Notes: generated by a model not told the origin, from the letters alone. A stretch of 15,888 nt of DNA from an uncultured Acetobacter sp. (GCA_937900755.1 CALCDN010000251.1:1-15888), one strand, 5' to 3'; shown: positions 7,151 through 14,740, numbered from the stretch's first letter. Program-made: numbers and translations.

Positions 7151-7166
7151 AGCAAGAAGTGTGCCA
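7151..7166 (-). promoter_or_regulatory. Sigma-54 (-24/-12) promoter of hupSLC
   Basis: The minus strand reads TGGCACACTTCTTGCT, an almost ideal -24/-12 promoter (TGGCAC-N5-TTGC, GG and GC 10 bases apart). The expected start of transcription is near 7140, leaving about 50 bases of leader before the hupS ATG. In Cupriavidus and Bradyrhizobium HoxA, and in Rhizobium NifA, activate hup promoters through sigma-54, while R. capsulatus HupR works with the housekeeping sigma factor. This locus combines the R. capsulatus gene order with a sigma-54 promoter. Function is inferred from the sequence match. Confidence 0.88.
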
Positions 7167-7230
7167 TGCCCAAAAAAGCCAGAGCCAGCCTTGCCGCCAC
7201 ACCTGAATGGACACAGCTTAGCCGCCGGAA

Positions 7231-7241
7231 TTGGCTGCCAG
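7231..7241. promoter_or_regulatory. Candidate activator site TTGGCTGCCAG upstream of hupS promoter
   Basis: A nearly palindromic TTG-N5-CAG with core TGGC-A-GCCA, centred about 95 bases upstream of the predicted hupS transcription start. It differs by one base from the TTG-N5-CAA sequence that I recall as the HupR site in R. capsulatus. Distance and symmetry fit an enhancer for an NtrC-family activator. No second copy was found in front of hupD, so this remains tentative. Confidence 0.35.
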
Positions 7242-7272
7242 CTTTCCACTTTTACCCGACATGATGAAAAAA

Positions 7273-9588
7273 TCAGGCCGACCGATGCCGGTACATGGCC
7301 ACCGCGGCCTGCCCCACGGCCAGCCCGCCATCCCCCGCAGGCACGCCTGATGGCAAAAGCACCCTCAACCCCGCAGCCTGCAACAGAGGGAGCAGCAGGC
7401 CCACCAGCACACCGTTGTGCATGACACCGCCAGACAGCGCCACCGTACCCAGCCCCGTGCGCCCCGCAAGCACGCCTGCGGCCTGGGCCAGAGCATGCGC
7501 CAGCCCGGCATGGAACGCCCAGGCCAGTTCGGTTCTGGCAAAACCGTCCTCCAGCTTTTGCAGGGCCGCGCGCCACATGGGTGCCGGGTCCATTTCCAGC
7601 ATGTCCCCCCGCATGCGCAGGCCAAAATCCAGCGGGGCAGCGCGCCCTTCCGCCCGTTCGGCCAGTGCTTCCAGCAGCATGGCGGCCTCGCCCTCGTAAC
7701 TCAGTTTGTCCGGCGCGCAGCCAGCAAGGGCCGCCATGGCGTCAAACAGGCGTCCGGCCGAACTGGTCATGGGCACATTCATACCCGCGCGCACCATGGC
7801 GCGCAGAACACCGGTCTGTTTGCCGTCCAACGCGGGCAGCAGGCCCTGAGCCATGGCCTGGTCGGCCTGCCCCTCCCCCAGCGCGCTGTCCAGGTGCGCC
7901 AGCAGCATGCGCCACGGCTCACGCGCTGCTTTTTCTCCCCCCGGCATGGGCACGGTGGCCAGGTGGCCCACACGGGTAAAATCCGCATAATCACACACCA
8001 GTATTTCGCCCCCCCACACGGTGCCATCCGGCCCATAGCCCGTGCCATCCAGCGCAAGACCAAGAACCCGCCCATGTTGCCAGCCGTTTTCGGCCAGGGT
8101 CGCGGCAATATGCGCGTGGTGGTGCCAGACTGTTTCCACCCCCCAGCCGTTATCCTCGGCCAGTTTTCTGCCTATTTCGCGGCTGCGGTAGGCAAGGTGG
8201 GCATCCACCGCGACAAGGGCTGGCGTTTGCCCGAACAGGGCCCGGTAATCTGCCAAGGCCGCCAGCATGGCCTGCTCGGTCGCCAGCTCCGCCATATCTC
8301 CCAAATGGTGGGACAGCAAAGCCCGCCCGCCTTGCGTAAGGCAGAATGCGGCCTTCATGTCCCCGCCCATGGCCAGCACCGGGGGGGCGTTGGCCATGAT
8401 CGCAGGCAGGTGCAGCGGCTCGGGCGCCAGGCCACGCCCCCGGCGCAACACCCGCGCCTGCCCGGCCAGAACACGCACCACGCTGTCGTCCAGGCGGCGG
8501 GCGATGGGCCGGTCGTGCATGAGCCATGCATCCGCAATTCCCTTGAGGGCTTCGAGTGCTACAGTATTGTCGACCACCTGTGGCTGGCCCGAGCGGTTGG
8601 CGCTGCTCATGACCAGTGGTTCACCCGTTTTTGCCAGCAACAGCCCGTGCAACGGCGTATAGGGCAACAGCAGGCCCACCCGCTCCATGCCCGTGGCCAC
8701 ATTGGCCGCAAATGACTGGCCCGCCCGCCTGCGCACCAACACCACGGGAGCCGAAACATCCTCCAATGCCCCGCGCTCCACAGCGCAGAGCTGGGCGTAA
8801 TCCTCCGCCATGGCCATGTTCCGCACCATAACCGCGAGCGGTTTGCCGGGCCGCCCCTTGCGCGCCCGCAACTCCGCCACAGCCCCCTGCGCACGGGCAA
8901 GGCCCGCCAGATGGAACCCCCCAATACCCTTTATGGCCACAATCCGCCCCGCCACCAGGGCGGCAACCGCCTGATCGAGTGCGGCATCCCCCACGACCCA
9001 CCCGGCCTGCTCCGGTCCTTCGGCAAACAGCAGTTGGGGGCCACATGCCGGACAGGCCACGGGTTGGGCATGGAAGCGCCTGTCCTGGGGGTTGGCATAT
9101 TCCGCGGCACAGGCGGGGCACATGGCAAAAGCGGACATGGTCGTGCGTGCACGGTCATACGGAAGGCCGTTCACAATGGAAAAACGCGGCCCACAGTCCG
9201 TGCAGTTTGTAAATGCATAGTTGTAGCGGCGATTTTTCCTGTCCACAATTTCGGCGGTACAGGCGGGGCACACCGCCAGGTCGGCCACAACGCCCGCCTG
9301 CACCGTGCCGGGCTGGCTTGGCTCTATTGTAAACCCCTGCCAGCCTTCATCCTGCGTCATGCCGCGCCGAATGGCCGCAATACGGGCGCGTGGCGGGGGC
9401 TGGGCGAGTGCGTCCACCAATGCCGCCACATGGCTGGGCGCGCCCGCCACCACAATACGCACCGCATCCCCCTGGTTGGCAACGTAACCCCGCACCCCCA
9501 ACCGTTGCGCCAACCGCCACACAAAGGGCCTGAAACCAACCCCCTGCACCAGGCCGGTCACAAAAATTTCCTCCGCGCAATGGGGCAT
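7273..9588 (-). CDS. hypF: HypF, carbamoyltransferase for hydrogenase CN ligand synthesis
   Basis: A 771-residue cytoplasmic enzyme that uses carbamoyl phosphate and ATP to load HypE with the carbamoyl group that becomes the cyanide ligands of the Fe atom. Domains in order: acylphosphatase (about 4-90, GLVQGVGFRPFVWRLA); two Cys4 zinc fingers (Cys107/110/129/132 and Cys157/160/179/182); YrdC-like domain (about 203-390, KGIGGFHLAG); Kae1-like carbamoyltransferase domain (about 400-771) with metal-binding HHHAH at 489-493. The ATG at 9588 is chosen because it forms TGATG with the hupV stop and places the acylphosphatase motif normally. An earlier in-frame GTG at 9612 lies inside hupV and is less likely. 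Co-transcription with hupTUV is inferred from this coupling. Confidence 0.96.
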   Translation of the reverse strand: MPHCAEEIFVTGLVQGVGFRPFVWRLAQRLGVRGYVANQGDAVRIVVAGAPSHVAALVDALAQPPPRARIAAIRRGMTQDEGWQGFTIEPSQPGTVQAGVVADLAVCPACTAEIVDRKNRRYNYAFTNCTDCGPRFSIVNGLPYDRARTTMSAFAMCPACAAEYANPQDRRFHAQPVACPACGPQLLFAEGPEQAGWVVGDAALDQAVAALVAGRIVAIKGIGGFHLAGLARAQGAVAELRARKGRPGKPLAVMVRNMAMAEDYAQLCAVERGALEDVSAPVVLVRRRAGQSFAANVATGMERVGLLLPYTPLHGLLLAKTGEPLVMSSANRSGQPQVVDNTVALEALKGIADAWLMHDRPIARRLDDSVVRVLAGQARVLRRGRGLAPEPLHLPAIMANAPPVLAMGGDMKAAFCLTQGGRALLSHHLGDMAELATEQAMLAALADYRALFGQTPALVAVDAHLAYRSREIGRKLAEDNGWGVETVWHHHAHIAATLAENGWQHGRVLGLALDGTGYGPDGTVWGGEILVCDYADFTRVGHLATVPMPGGEKAAREPWRMLLAHLDSALGEGQADQAMAQGLLPALDGKQTGVLRAMVRAGMNVPMTSSAGRLFDAMAALAGCAPDKLSYEGEAAMLLEALAERAEGRAAPLDFGLRMRGDMLEMDPAPMWRAALQKLEDGFARTELAWAFHAGLAHALAQAAGVLAGRTGLGTVALSGGVMHNGVLVGLLLPLLQAAGLRVLLPSGVPAGDGGLAVGQAAVAMYRHRSA

Positions 9589-11063
9589 CAGTGCACGGTA
9601 CACGCCATGCACGGGTCGAACGAGCGCACAATATGCTGCACGGATAGCGGGGTCTGCTCGCCCTCATGCACCCGGGCACCCTTGAGCGCGTATTCGAGCG
9701 GGCCTTCCACCCCGGCCGCATCCCGGGGAGAAAAATTCCATGTTGTCGGGGCGACAATCTGGTACCGCGCGATCAGCCCTTTTTCCACACACAACCAGTG
9801 GCCAAGGGCTCCACGCGCGGCTTCCGTCATGCCTATGGCCCTGCCATCGGGGATGTCGCCCGTGTGGGAATGGCACCATGCCTCCCCCGGTCGCAGGGCG
9901 CGTACCCACTGCTCCATCATCGGCACCAGCCGCGCTACCTCAACAAGCCGCGCCACCACGCGGGACAGGACATTGCCGCCATCCCGCGCAACCAGTGCGC
10001 GCACCAGCGGCTGGCCAGCCATAAGCTGGCGGGCAAGAGCCCCGGTCTCGCACGCAAGACCGGCCATACGGGGGGCCTTGCTCCAGCTATAGGCCGTATT
10101 TGCGCGCATATGGGGCTCGGTTGCGCCCTCAAAGGGGGGAAGAGGGCGCCCCATGTCCGCCATGTGGCTGAAGGTATGGTCCTCGGACACATCATCCATG
10201 TTTAAAGTCCGCACGGCTCCTGTTTCAAAAATCCCCGATCGCCAATGCCTCTGGCCTGGGTCGGAGCCAAACCCCGGATATGCGCCAAAGCTTAAAAACC
10301 GATCATAGCTTCGACCACTGGACTGCAGGGCCAGGTCCTGGGCAATCCGCAAAAACAGGCTGAAATCCGAACCCCGCCTGCCTTCCGCCCAACGCTGGAG
10401 GTCCTCCACGCCAGACAGGGCGGCAACCTCCTCCAGCCGGGCGCCAAACAGGGTTTCCTCCAGTGCCGCGCGCACACCGCCCAGAATACCCGACAGGCGT
10501 ACACAGTCCTGTTTTTCCACCCCCCGGGACAGGCCACCGGGCTGTATGGCCAGCGTATGCGGCCAGTGCCCCGCCAGAATACCCATGACATGCAAGGCCA
10601 GCGCACGCGTTTGCAAAATACCGCGCACGGCACTGCCTCGCAGGGCGGCAAAGCGTTCATGGGCCTGCGCGTACCAACGCCGCCCCTCATAATCCGGGCG
10701 GGCAAAATCGGGCATGAAAAACAGATGGAAATGGGTCAGATGGTCCGCCAGATTTTCGGTCGCCACAATCAGGTTTGTCGCAACCTGGCCGTTATGTGTT
10801 GGCGCCATGCCCATAACGCCCCCAAGAGCCAGAGCCGCCGCATGGGACTGGGAGACAGAACATATGCCACAGATCCGTGGCGCAATAACCAGGGCGTCCA
10901 TGGGGGTGCGCCCCTCAAGCACCCGCTCAATGCCGCGAAACAGCGGCGCGTTGACCCATGCCCTGCCCACATGGCCATCAACCACGTCCAGCCGCACCTC
11001 AAGGTCCCCCTCAACACGGTTGAAGGGGCCTGCCACAAGCCGGGTTTTTGCCTGTTCCACCAT
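9588..11063 (-). CDS. hupV: HupV, H2-sensing regulatory hydrogenase large subunit
   Basis: Large subunit (491 residues) of the cytoplasmic regulatory hydrogenase, which binds H2 and signals to HupT. Nickel ligands are in RICGICSVSQS (Cys65, Cys68) and DPCMACTVH (Cys485, Cys488). The protein ends at His491, so it lacks the C-terminal peptide that HupD-type proteases remove; this is normal for HupV/HoxC and not a truncation. Ile67 and Phe115 occupy the two gas-channel positions where catalytic enzymes have Val and Leu; in HoxC these bulky residues restrict oxygen entry. The gene starts 14 bases after hupU with a good GGGAGG ribosome binding site, and its stop overlaps the hypF start (TGATG). 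Confidence 0.96.
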   Translation of the reverse strand: MVEQAKTRLVAGPFNRVEGDLEVRLDVVDGHVGRAWVNAPLFRGIERVLEGRTPMDALVIAPRICGICSVSQSHAAALALGGVMGMAPTHNGQVATNLIVATENLADHLTHFHLFFMPDFARPDYEGRRWYAQAHERFAALRGSAVRGILQTRALALHVMGILAGHWPHTLAIQPGGLSRGVEKQDCVRLSGILGGVRAALEETLFGARLEEVAALSGVEDLQRWAEGRRGSDFSLFLRIAQDLALQSSGRSYDRFLSFGAYPGFGSDPGQRHWRSGIFETGAVRTLNMDDVSEDHTFSHMADMGRPLPPFEGATEPHMRANTAYSWSKAPRMAGLACETGALARQLMAGQPLVRALVARDGGNVLSRVVARLVEVARLVPMMEQWVRALRPGEAWCHSHTGDIPDGRAIGMTEAARGALGHWLCVEKGLIARYQIVAPTTWNFSPRDAAGVEGPLEYALKGARVHEGEQTPLSVQHIVRSFDPCMACTVH

Positions 11064-11077
11064 GTTCGCTCCCTCCC

Positions 11078-12076
11078 TTACACGTCCCGCCTGGGGCAGG
11101 TTGGGGGCACGACCAGATGGTCGCTTACCGCGTTACGGGCCACACGCTCAGGCGTTGCGGCCCTTGCCAGGGCGGAAAGGGCGACAAACCATGCCTTGGG
11201 CATGTCGGTTGGCAAACCAACGGGAATACCGGCAATACGCGGGGTTTGCGCAAACGGGTGCCCCGGCTCCTCAAATTCGGGTGCTGTGCAGTTGATGCAG
11301 GCATAGCCACCACGCGTGCAGGAGCCCTCTCCATTCCACAGGCGGTTGTTGCAGTCCGCATGCGCCTGGGTGCCAACGCAGCCCATATACTCCATCATGC
11401 AGCCCAGCTGGGCTGGCTGGCGCGCGCTGGCCTTGTATTCGTAATATTCATTGCGCGAGCACCCCTGATGCACAAGCTGGTCCGCGTAAAGGCGCGGGCG
11501 GCCCACGCTGTCCATGTCCTCCGCCGCCAGCCCGTCCTGCGCCAGTAACGCCAGGGTTTCCATCACCCAGCCCGGATGCGTGGGGCACCCGGCGATATTG
11601 ACAACCGGCAGGCCAGACCCTGAGCGAAAACCCGCCCCAAGGGCGCCACCGGGGTGTACGCCCTCATACTGCAAGCCGCAGGCATCCAGAATATTGGGGG
11701 ACGCGGCTGCCATGCCGCCATACGCGGAGCAGCTGCCAACCGCCACGACATACCGCGCCAGACCCGCCAGATTACGCACCCACTCCATCATGGGCAGGTC
11801 CGTGCCCCCCATGACATGGTAGCGCCCCGTGCCCTCCGGTCCGCGCAGCACCGCTCCTTCCAGGCATAACGCATCCATGCGCACACGGCCTGCCAGAATA
11901 TCCGCCAGAAGTGCCCGAACCTCGGCCCCGCTCTGCTCGGACAGGCTCGGGTGCCACAAAAACTCCACGCCCGCGCCACGCAACTGGGCCACAAGGTCTG
12001 GCGTTTGCGCACACAGGAGCGACATGCTGCACCCCCCACACCCGCCAGACTGAAGCCACAGGACAGTAAACACCAT
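11078..12076 (-). CDS. hupU: HupU, H2-sensing regulatory hydrogenase small subunit
   Basis: Small subunit (332 residues) of the regulatory hydrogenase. It has no Tat signal and no C-terminal anchor, so it is soluble and cytoplasmic, as expected for HupU/HoxB. Proximal [4Fe-4S] ligands are Cys13, Cys16, Cys116 and Cys164, with glycine at both sites where HupS has extra cysteines (CGGC and GSCSAYGG). Distal ligands are His203, Cys206, Cys226 and Cys233. The medial region has four cysteines (Cys242, Cys253, Cys260, Cys263), so a [4Fe-4S] cluster is expected instead of the [3Fe-4S] of HupS. The N-terminal LWLQSGGCGGCSMSLL is typical. It starts 6 bases after the hupT stop. Confidence 0.96.
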   Translation of the reverse strand: MVFTVLWLQSGGCGGCSMSLLCAQTPDLVAQLRGAGVEFLWHPSLSEQSGAEVRALLADILAGRVRMDALCLEGAVLRGPEGTGRYHVMGGTDLPMMEWVRNLAGLARYVVAVGSCSAYGGMAAASPNILDACGLQYEGVHPGGALGAGFRSGSGLPVVNIAGCPTHPGWVMETLALLAQDGLAAEDMDSVGRPRLYADQLVHQGCSRNEYYEYKASARQPAQLGCMMEYMGCVGTQAHADCNNRLWNGEGSCTRGGYACINCTAPEFEEPGHPFAQTPRIAGIPVGLPTDMPKAWFVALSALARAATPERVARNAVSDHLVVPPTCPRRDV

Positions 12077-12082
12077 GAGCCA

Positions 12083-13447
12083 TCATACCTTTTCGGGTTG
12101 GGCGGCACACCCGGGGCCGGGAGCAAAGGCGGGCAGGTCAAACGCCACCACGGCCCCCCCCTGTGCGCCATTTTGCACCACAAACTGCCCCCCATGGTCG
12201 CAGACGGTGCCATAACATATGGCAAGGCCAAGCCCCGTTCCCTTGCCGACAGGCTTGGTCGTAAAAAACGGGTCAAAAATATGGCTCGCCACATCGGGGG
12301 CAATGCCGGTTCCGTTATCCGCGATCTCGACCTGTATCCGCGCGCCAGCACGCCTGGCCGTAATGCTCAGAACCGGATGCAGAACATCCTCCATGGCATC
12401 CAGCGCATTTTGCACCAGATTCATGACAACCTGTTGCATACGGCCTGCATGCCCTTCCACCTCCAGCGGCTCTTCCACATCCATACGGGTTTCAACCCTG
12501 CGCCCGGCACTGGCCAGCACCCACTCCAGCCCTGTGCGCACCACGGCCGCCATGTCAAACACAGCACCAGCGCTCCGCTTATCCGAGGAAAAGCGGCGCA
12601 GGTCCGCCACAATGTCGCGCACACGCTCAGCCCCTTCCACAATGCCGTCCAGTGTTCCCCCCAGTTCGGAAACCACCATATCCACCCGCAGGGCCTTGCG
12701 CTCGCGCTCAAACAGCGGCGCACTGGCGTGGGTGTGAATATGCTCCAGATAGCTGACCAGCCGGGGAATAAAACGCTTGAGCGTATAGGCATTCCCATAC
12801 ACGAACGAGATCGGGTTATTCAGCTCATGGGCCACACCGGCCACCAGCCGCCCCAGCGATGCCATTTTTTCCGCCTGCACCAGTTGCACATGGGCCGCCT
12901 TGAGGTTGCGGTGCGCCTGGTCCAGCTCGGAATAGGCGCGCCGCACCTCCCCCAGGGGGCGGCCCAGCAGCACAATTCCGCAGGGGCGTTGGCGCCGGTC
13001 ATACAAAAGCGTGCCATTGACCGCAAAAGGGAACGCCCCCGATGGCGTCGAAAACTGGAACTCCCTGTCCTCCAGCCCTTCACGGCGGGTCATGCACGCG
13101 GCCACATCCGTGGCCCCAAGCGCGGAGGACGGGGCAATCAGGTCTTCCAGCGCGGCGCCGACAAGAGTTTGCCCCGTGGGGGCAAAAAGCTTTTCCGCTG
13201 CCGTGTTTGTCCGCACAATGCGCAATGCGGTATCGCACGCAACCAGCACATCGGACATGGATTCAAATACGCTGGCCATAAACGCATGCGCCTCTTCCAG
13301 CGCCGCGTTCTTACGCTCCAGCTCGACCTGCTGGCCAATAAGCTGGCCCCAGGTCTCTTCCATTTTGCCAATGACGTTCAGCCATATCTGCTCCCCCTCG
13401 GCGGAGGCGCGGATATCCTCGGGGTGTGGCGCTTTTCCTGTCGTCAT
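12083..13447 (-). CDS. hupT: HupT, PAS-containing sensor histidine kinase of the H2-sensing system
   Basis: A soluble histidine kinase of 454 residues. A PAS domain occupies about residues 58-165 (FESMSDVLVACDTALRIVRTN), a helical, probably coiled-coil linker about 168-195, then the HisKA region with the phosphorylated His207 (GVAHELNNPISF), the N box with Asn347 (NLVQNALDA), G1 DNGTG (377-381), F box DPFFTTK and G2 GTGLGL (403-408). No membrane segment is visible. In R. capsulatus HupT forms a complex with HupUV and phosphorylates the regulator HupR when H2 is absent, which lowers hup expression; the partner regulator is not in this window. The ATG has GGAGG 8 bases upstream. It heads the sensing unit. 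A C8 run (12154-12161) lies in the C-terminal region. Confidence 0.94.
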   Translation of the reverse strand: MTTGKAPHPEDIRASAEGEQIWLNVIGKMEETWGQLIGQQVELERKNAALEEAHAFMASVFESMSDVLVACDTALRIVRTNTAAEKLFAPTGQTLVGAALEDLIAPSSALGATDVAACMTRREGLEDREFQFSTPSGAFPFAVNGTLLYDRRQRPCGIVLLGRPLGEVRRAYSELDQAHRNLKAAHVQLVQAEKMASLGRLVAGVAHELNNPISFVYGNAYTLKRFIPRLVSYLEHIHTHASAPLFERERKALRVDMVVSELGGTLDGIVEGAERVRDIVADLRRFSSDKRSAGAVFDMAAVVRTGLEWVLASAGRRVETRMDVEEPLEVEGHAGRMQQVVMNLVQNALDAMEDVLHPVLSITARRAGARIQVEIADNGTGIAPDVASHIFDPFFTTKPVGKGTGLGLAICYGTVCDHGGQFVVQNGAQGGAVVAFDLPAFAPGPGCAAQPEKV

Positions 13448-13550
13448 TCAAGGTGCCTCCCCCCGCCCGCATGGGCATACCGGGGCAGTGTAACACAGGC
13501 CACGGCGTGTGGCCCAGCCACGCGACAGATGTAAGGGCCAAGAACAGGGC

Positions 13551-13575
13551 ATTTATATTATTGTTATTTATTAAT
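13551..13575. promoter_or_regulatory. AT-rich island between divergent hupT and yceI
   Basis: About 25 bases made almost only of A and T lie in an otherwise G+C-rich 266-base gap between hupT (leftward) and yceI (rightward). This is the most likely place for one or both promoters. No convincing -35/-10 pair with normal spacing and no -24/-12 promoter could be assigned. A short inverted repeat CTGAA-N6-TTCAG (13582-13597) lies beside it. Confidence 0.35.
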
Positions 13576-13627
13576 CCGCCGCTGAACTGCTATTCAGGTC
13601 TGGACACTCCAGCACGCGGCAAAGCGG

Positions 13628-13680
13628 CAGGGGACAAAGCCGTGGGGTTGCCCCTGGCAGCCTGTCCCTTGGGCTTTTTA
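13628..13680 (+). promoter_or_regulatory. Hairpin with T-tract in the yceI leader (attenuator or terminator)
   Basis: Outer arms CAGGGGACA (13628-13636) and TGTCCCTTG (13663-13671) pair over 9 bp with one G-T pair. Inside, GGGG-TTG-CCCC forms a compact tip with GCC/GGC support. The stem is followed by GGCTTTTTA. AAAGCC (13636-13641) could instead pair with GGCTTT (13672-13677), a mutually exclusive fold. The structure ends 33 bases before the yceI ATG, so it may attenuate yceI or end a transcript from upstream. Confidence 0.45.
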
Positions 13681-13713
13681 CCGCCATGACCCTCCCTGGG
13701 AGACTATAAAAAC

Positions 13714-14331
13714 ATGACCCGCGTTTCCTTTTTGTTGTCCACCACCTCCGCCTTGCTGGCGTTGAGTGCGTTCACCCCCGCCTCGGCCCAGACCATAAAC
13801 ACCGCAACGCTGGTCAAACCTGGCACCTATGCCGTGGAACCTGCCCATACTCAGGTCGGTTTTTCCGTCCTGCACTTCGGGTTTACCAACTATTTTGGCA
13901 TTTTTTCCAATGCCTCGGGCGCGCTGGAATTCAACCCGCAGGCTCCTGCCGCCTCCAGGCTGTCCGTGACCATTCCCGTGGCCTCCGTGCAGACCACCAG
14001 CGCCAGGCTGACCGATGAACTGAAAAGCCCGCAATGGTTTGACGCCGCCAAATTCCCGAACGCGACCTTTGTTTCAACCAGCGTCAAGCTGAGCGGTGTG
14101 AACGAAGCAACCGTGAACGGCACCCTGACGCTCCACGGCGTAACAAAACCCGTAACCCTGAGCGTGCACTTCCTGGGGGCTGGCGTGAACCCGATGGACA
14201 AAAAATATACTGCCGGATTTGAGGCCACAGCCACCATCAATCGCAGTGATTTTGGCATAAAAACATATGTGCCGTATGTGAGCGATACCGTAAACCTGCG
14301 CATTGCCGGAGCATTTGAAAAGCAGGATTGA
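13714..14331 (+). CDS. YceI-family secreted (periplasmic) protein
   Basis: A 205-residue protein with an N-terminal signal peptide (hydrophobic about residues 5-20, probable cleavage after ASA at 23-25). The mature part is a YceI domain: GTYAVEPAHTQVGFSVLHFG near 37-56, LKSPQWFDAAKFPNATFVS near 103-121, GTLTLHGVTKPVTLSV near 135-150, and NRSDFGIKTYVPYVSDTVNL near 176-195. YceI proteins have a lipocalin-like barrel that binds isoprenoid lipids in the structures known; the role of most is not established. The gene is divergent from hupT, has a modest GGGAG site 11 bases before the ATG, and is followed by a hairpin. Nothing but position links it to the hydrogenase. Confidence 0.93.
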   Translation: MTRVSFLLSTTSALLALSAFTPASAQTINTATLVKPGTYAVEPAHTQVGFSVLHFGFTNYFGIFSNASGALEFNPQAPAASRLSVTIPVASVQTTSARLTDELKSPQWFDAAKFPNATFVSTSVKLSGVNEATVNGTLTLHGVTKPVTLSVHFLGAGVNPMDKKYTAGFEATATINRSDFGIKTYVPYVSDTVNLRIAGAFEKQD

Positions 14332-14338
14332 CGTCTTC

Positions 14339-14372
14339 CCCCACGCTCATAATGGTGATTATGGGCGTGGGG
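14339..14372 (+). terminator. Hairpin terminator after yceI
   Basis: Arms CCCCACGC-T-CATAAT and ATTATG-G-GCGTGGGG pair over 15 positions (one T-G wobble) around a GGTG loop, 7 bases after the yceI stop. The T-tract (ATTTTT at 14379-14384) starts a few bases late, so the terminator may be imperfect. Confidence 0.7.
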
Positions 14373-14632
14373 ACGAACATTTTTGCCTTGGCGGCTTAAA
14401 AACACAGTATTGTTAACTGCAGACAAACAAATATAGTGGTCTATCAAACAAAAGAGTGCGTAGTTGCGCCCATCACGTCACGTAGCACTGCACACCACCC
14501 GGCAAGACCTTCTCAACGGCCTGAACGCTAGGGATTTATAGCTTTATCCCTCCGCGCTTCTTTGCCTGCTCCCATATTTGGGAGAATGTTGTGCATGGCC
14601 GCCACATGTGGGATGTTAACAGCATTACATGC

Positions 14633-14646
14633 TTGATATATATCAT
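14633..14646. promoter_or_regulatory. FNR/Anr-like box TTGAT-ATAT-ATCAT
   Basis: It matches the FNR-family consensus TTGAT-N4-ATCAA at 9 of 10 defined positions and contains the 12-base palindrome TGATATATATCA. A CATGAT hexamer (14670-14675, 4 of 6 matches to TATAAT) begins 23 bases downstream on the plus strand, close to the spacing of an FNR-activated class II promoter. That would place transcription start near 14681, about 140 bases before the diguanylate cyclase ATG. Function is inferred. Confidence 0.5.
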
Positions 14647-14740
14647 TGCTTGTGCTGCATTTAGTGTTGCATGATAACAAACCAACGCTAAGGCATAACG
14701 GTCATAGCCAAAAAAGTTTTCTCAATCCTGTCTGTTCGTT

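Noticed and set aside
7167..7272. Terminator after hypF
   Set aside because: Repeated AGCC words and a T-run (near 7172-7177) are present, but no stable inverted repeat precedes the T-run.
9589..9612. Longer hypF frame starting at a GTG at 9612
   Set aside because: It lies inside hupV. The ATG at 9588 forms a TGATG stop-start overlap and gives a normal acylphosphatase N-terminus.
9588..9620. HupV as a C-terminally truncated large subunit
   Set aside because: Ending at DPCMACTVH is the normal state of regulatory hydrogenases, which are not processed by a protease.
11951..13534. Long plus-strand open frames antisense to the hup genes (for example 686-1717, 6214-7206, 7417-8715, 8911-10092, 11951-13534)
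   Set aside because: They are codon-bias shadows in G+C-rich DNA. The minus-strand frames carry clear family motifs and these do not.
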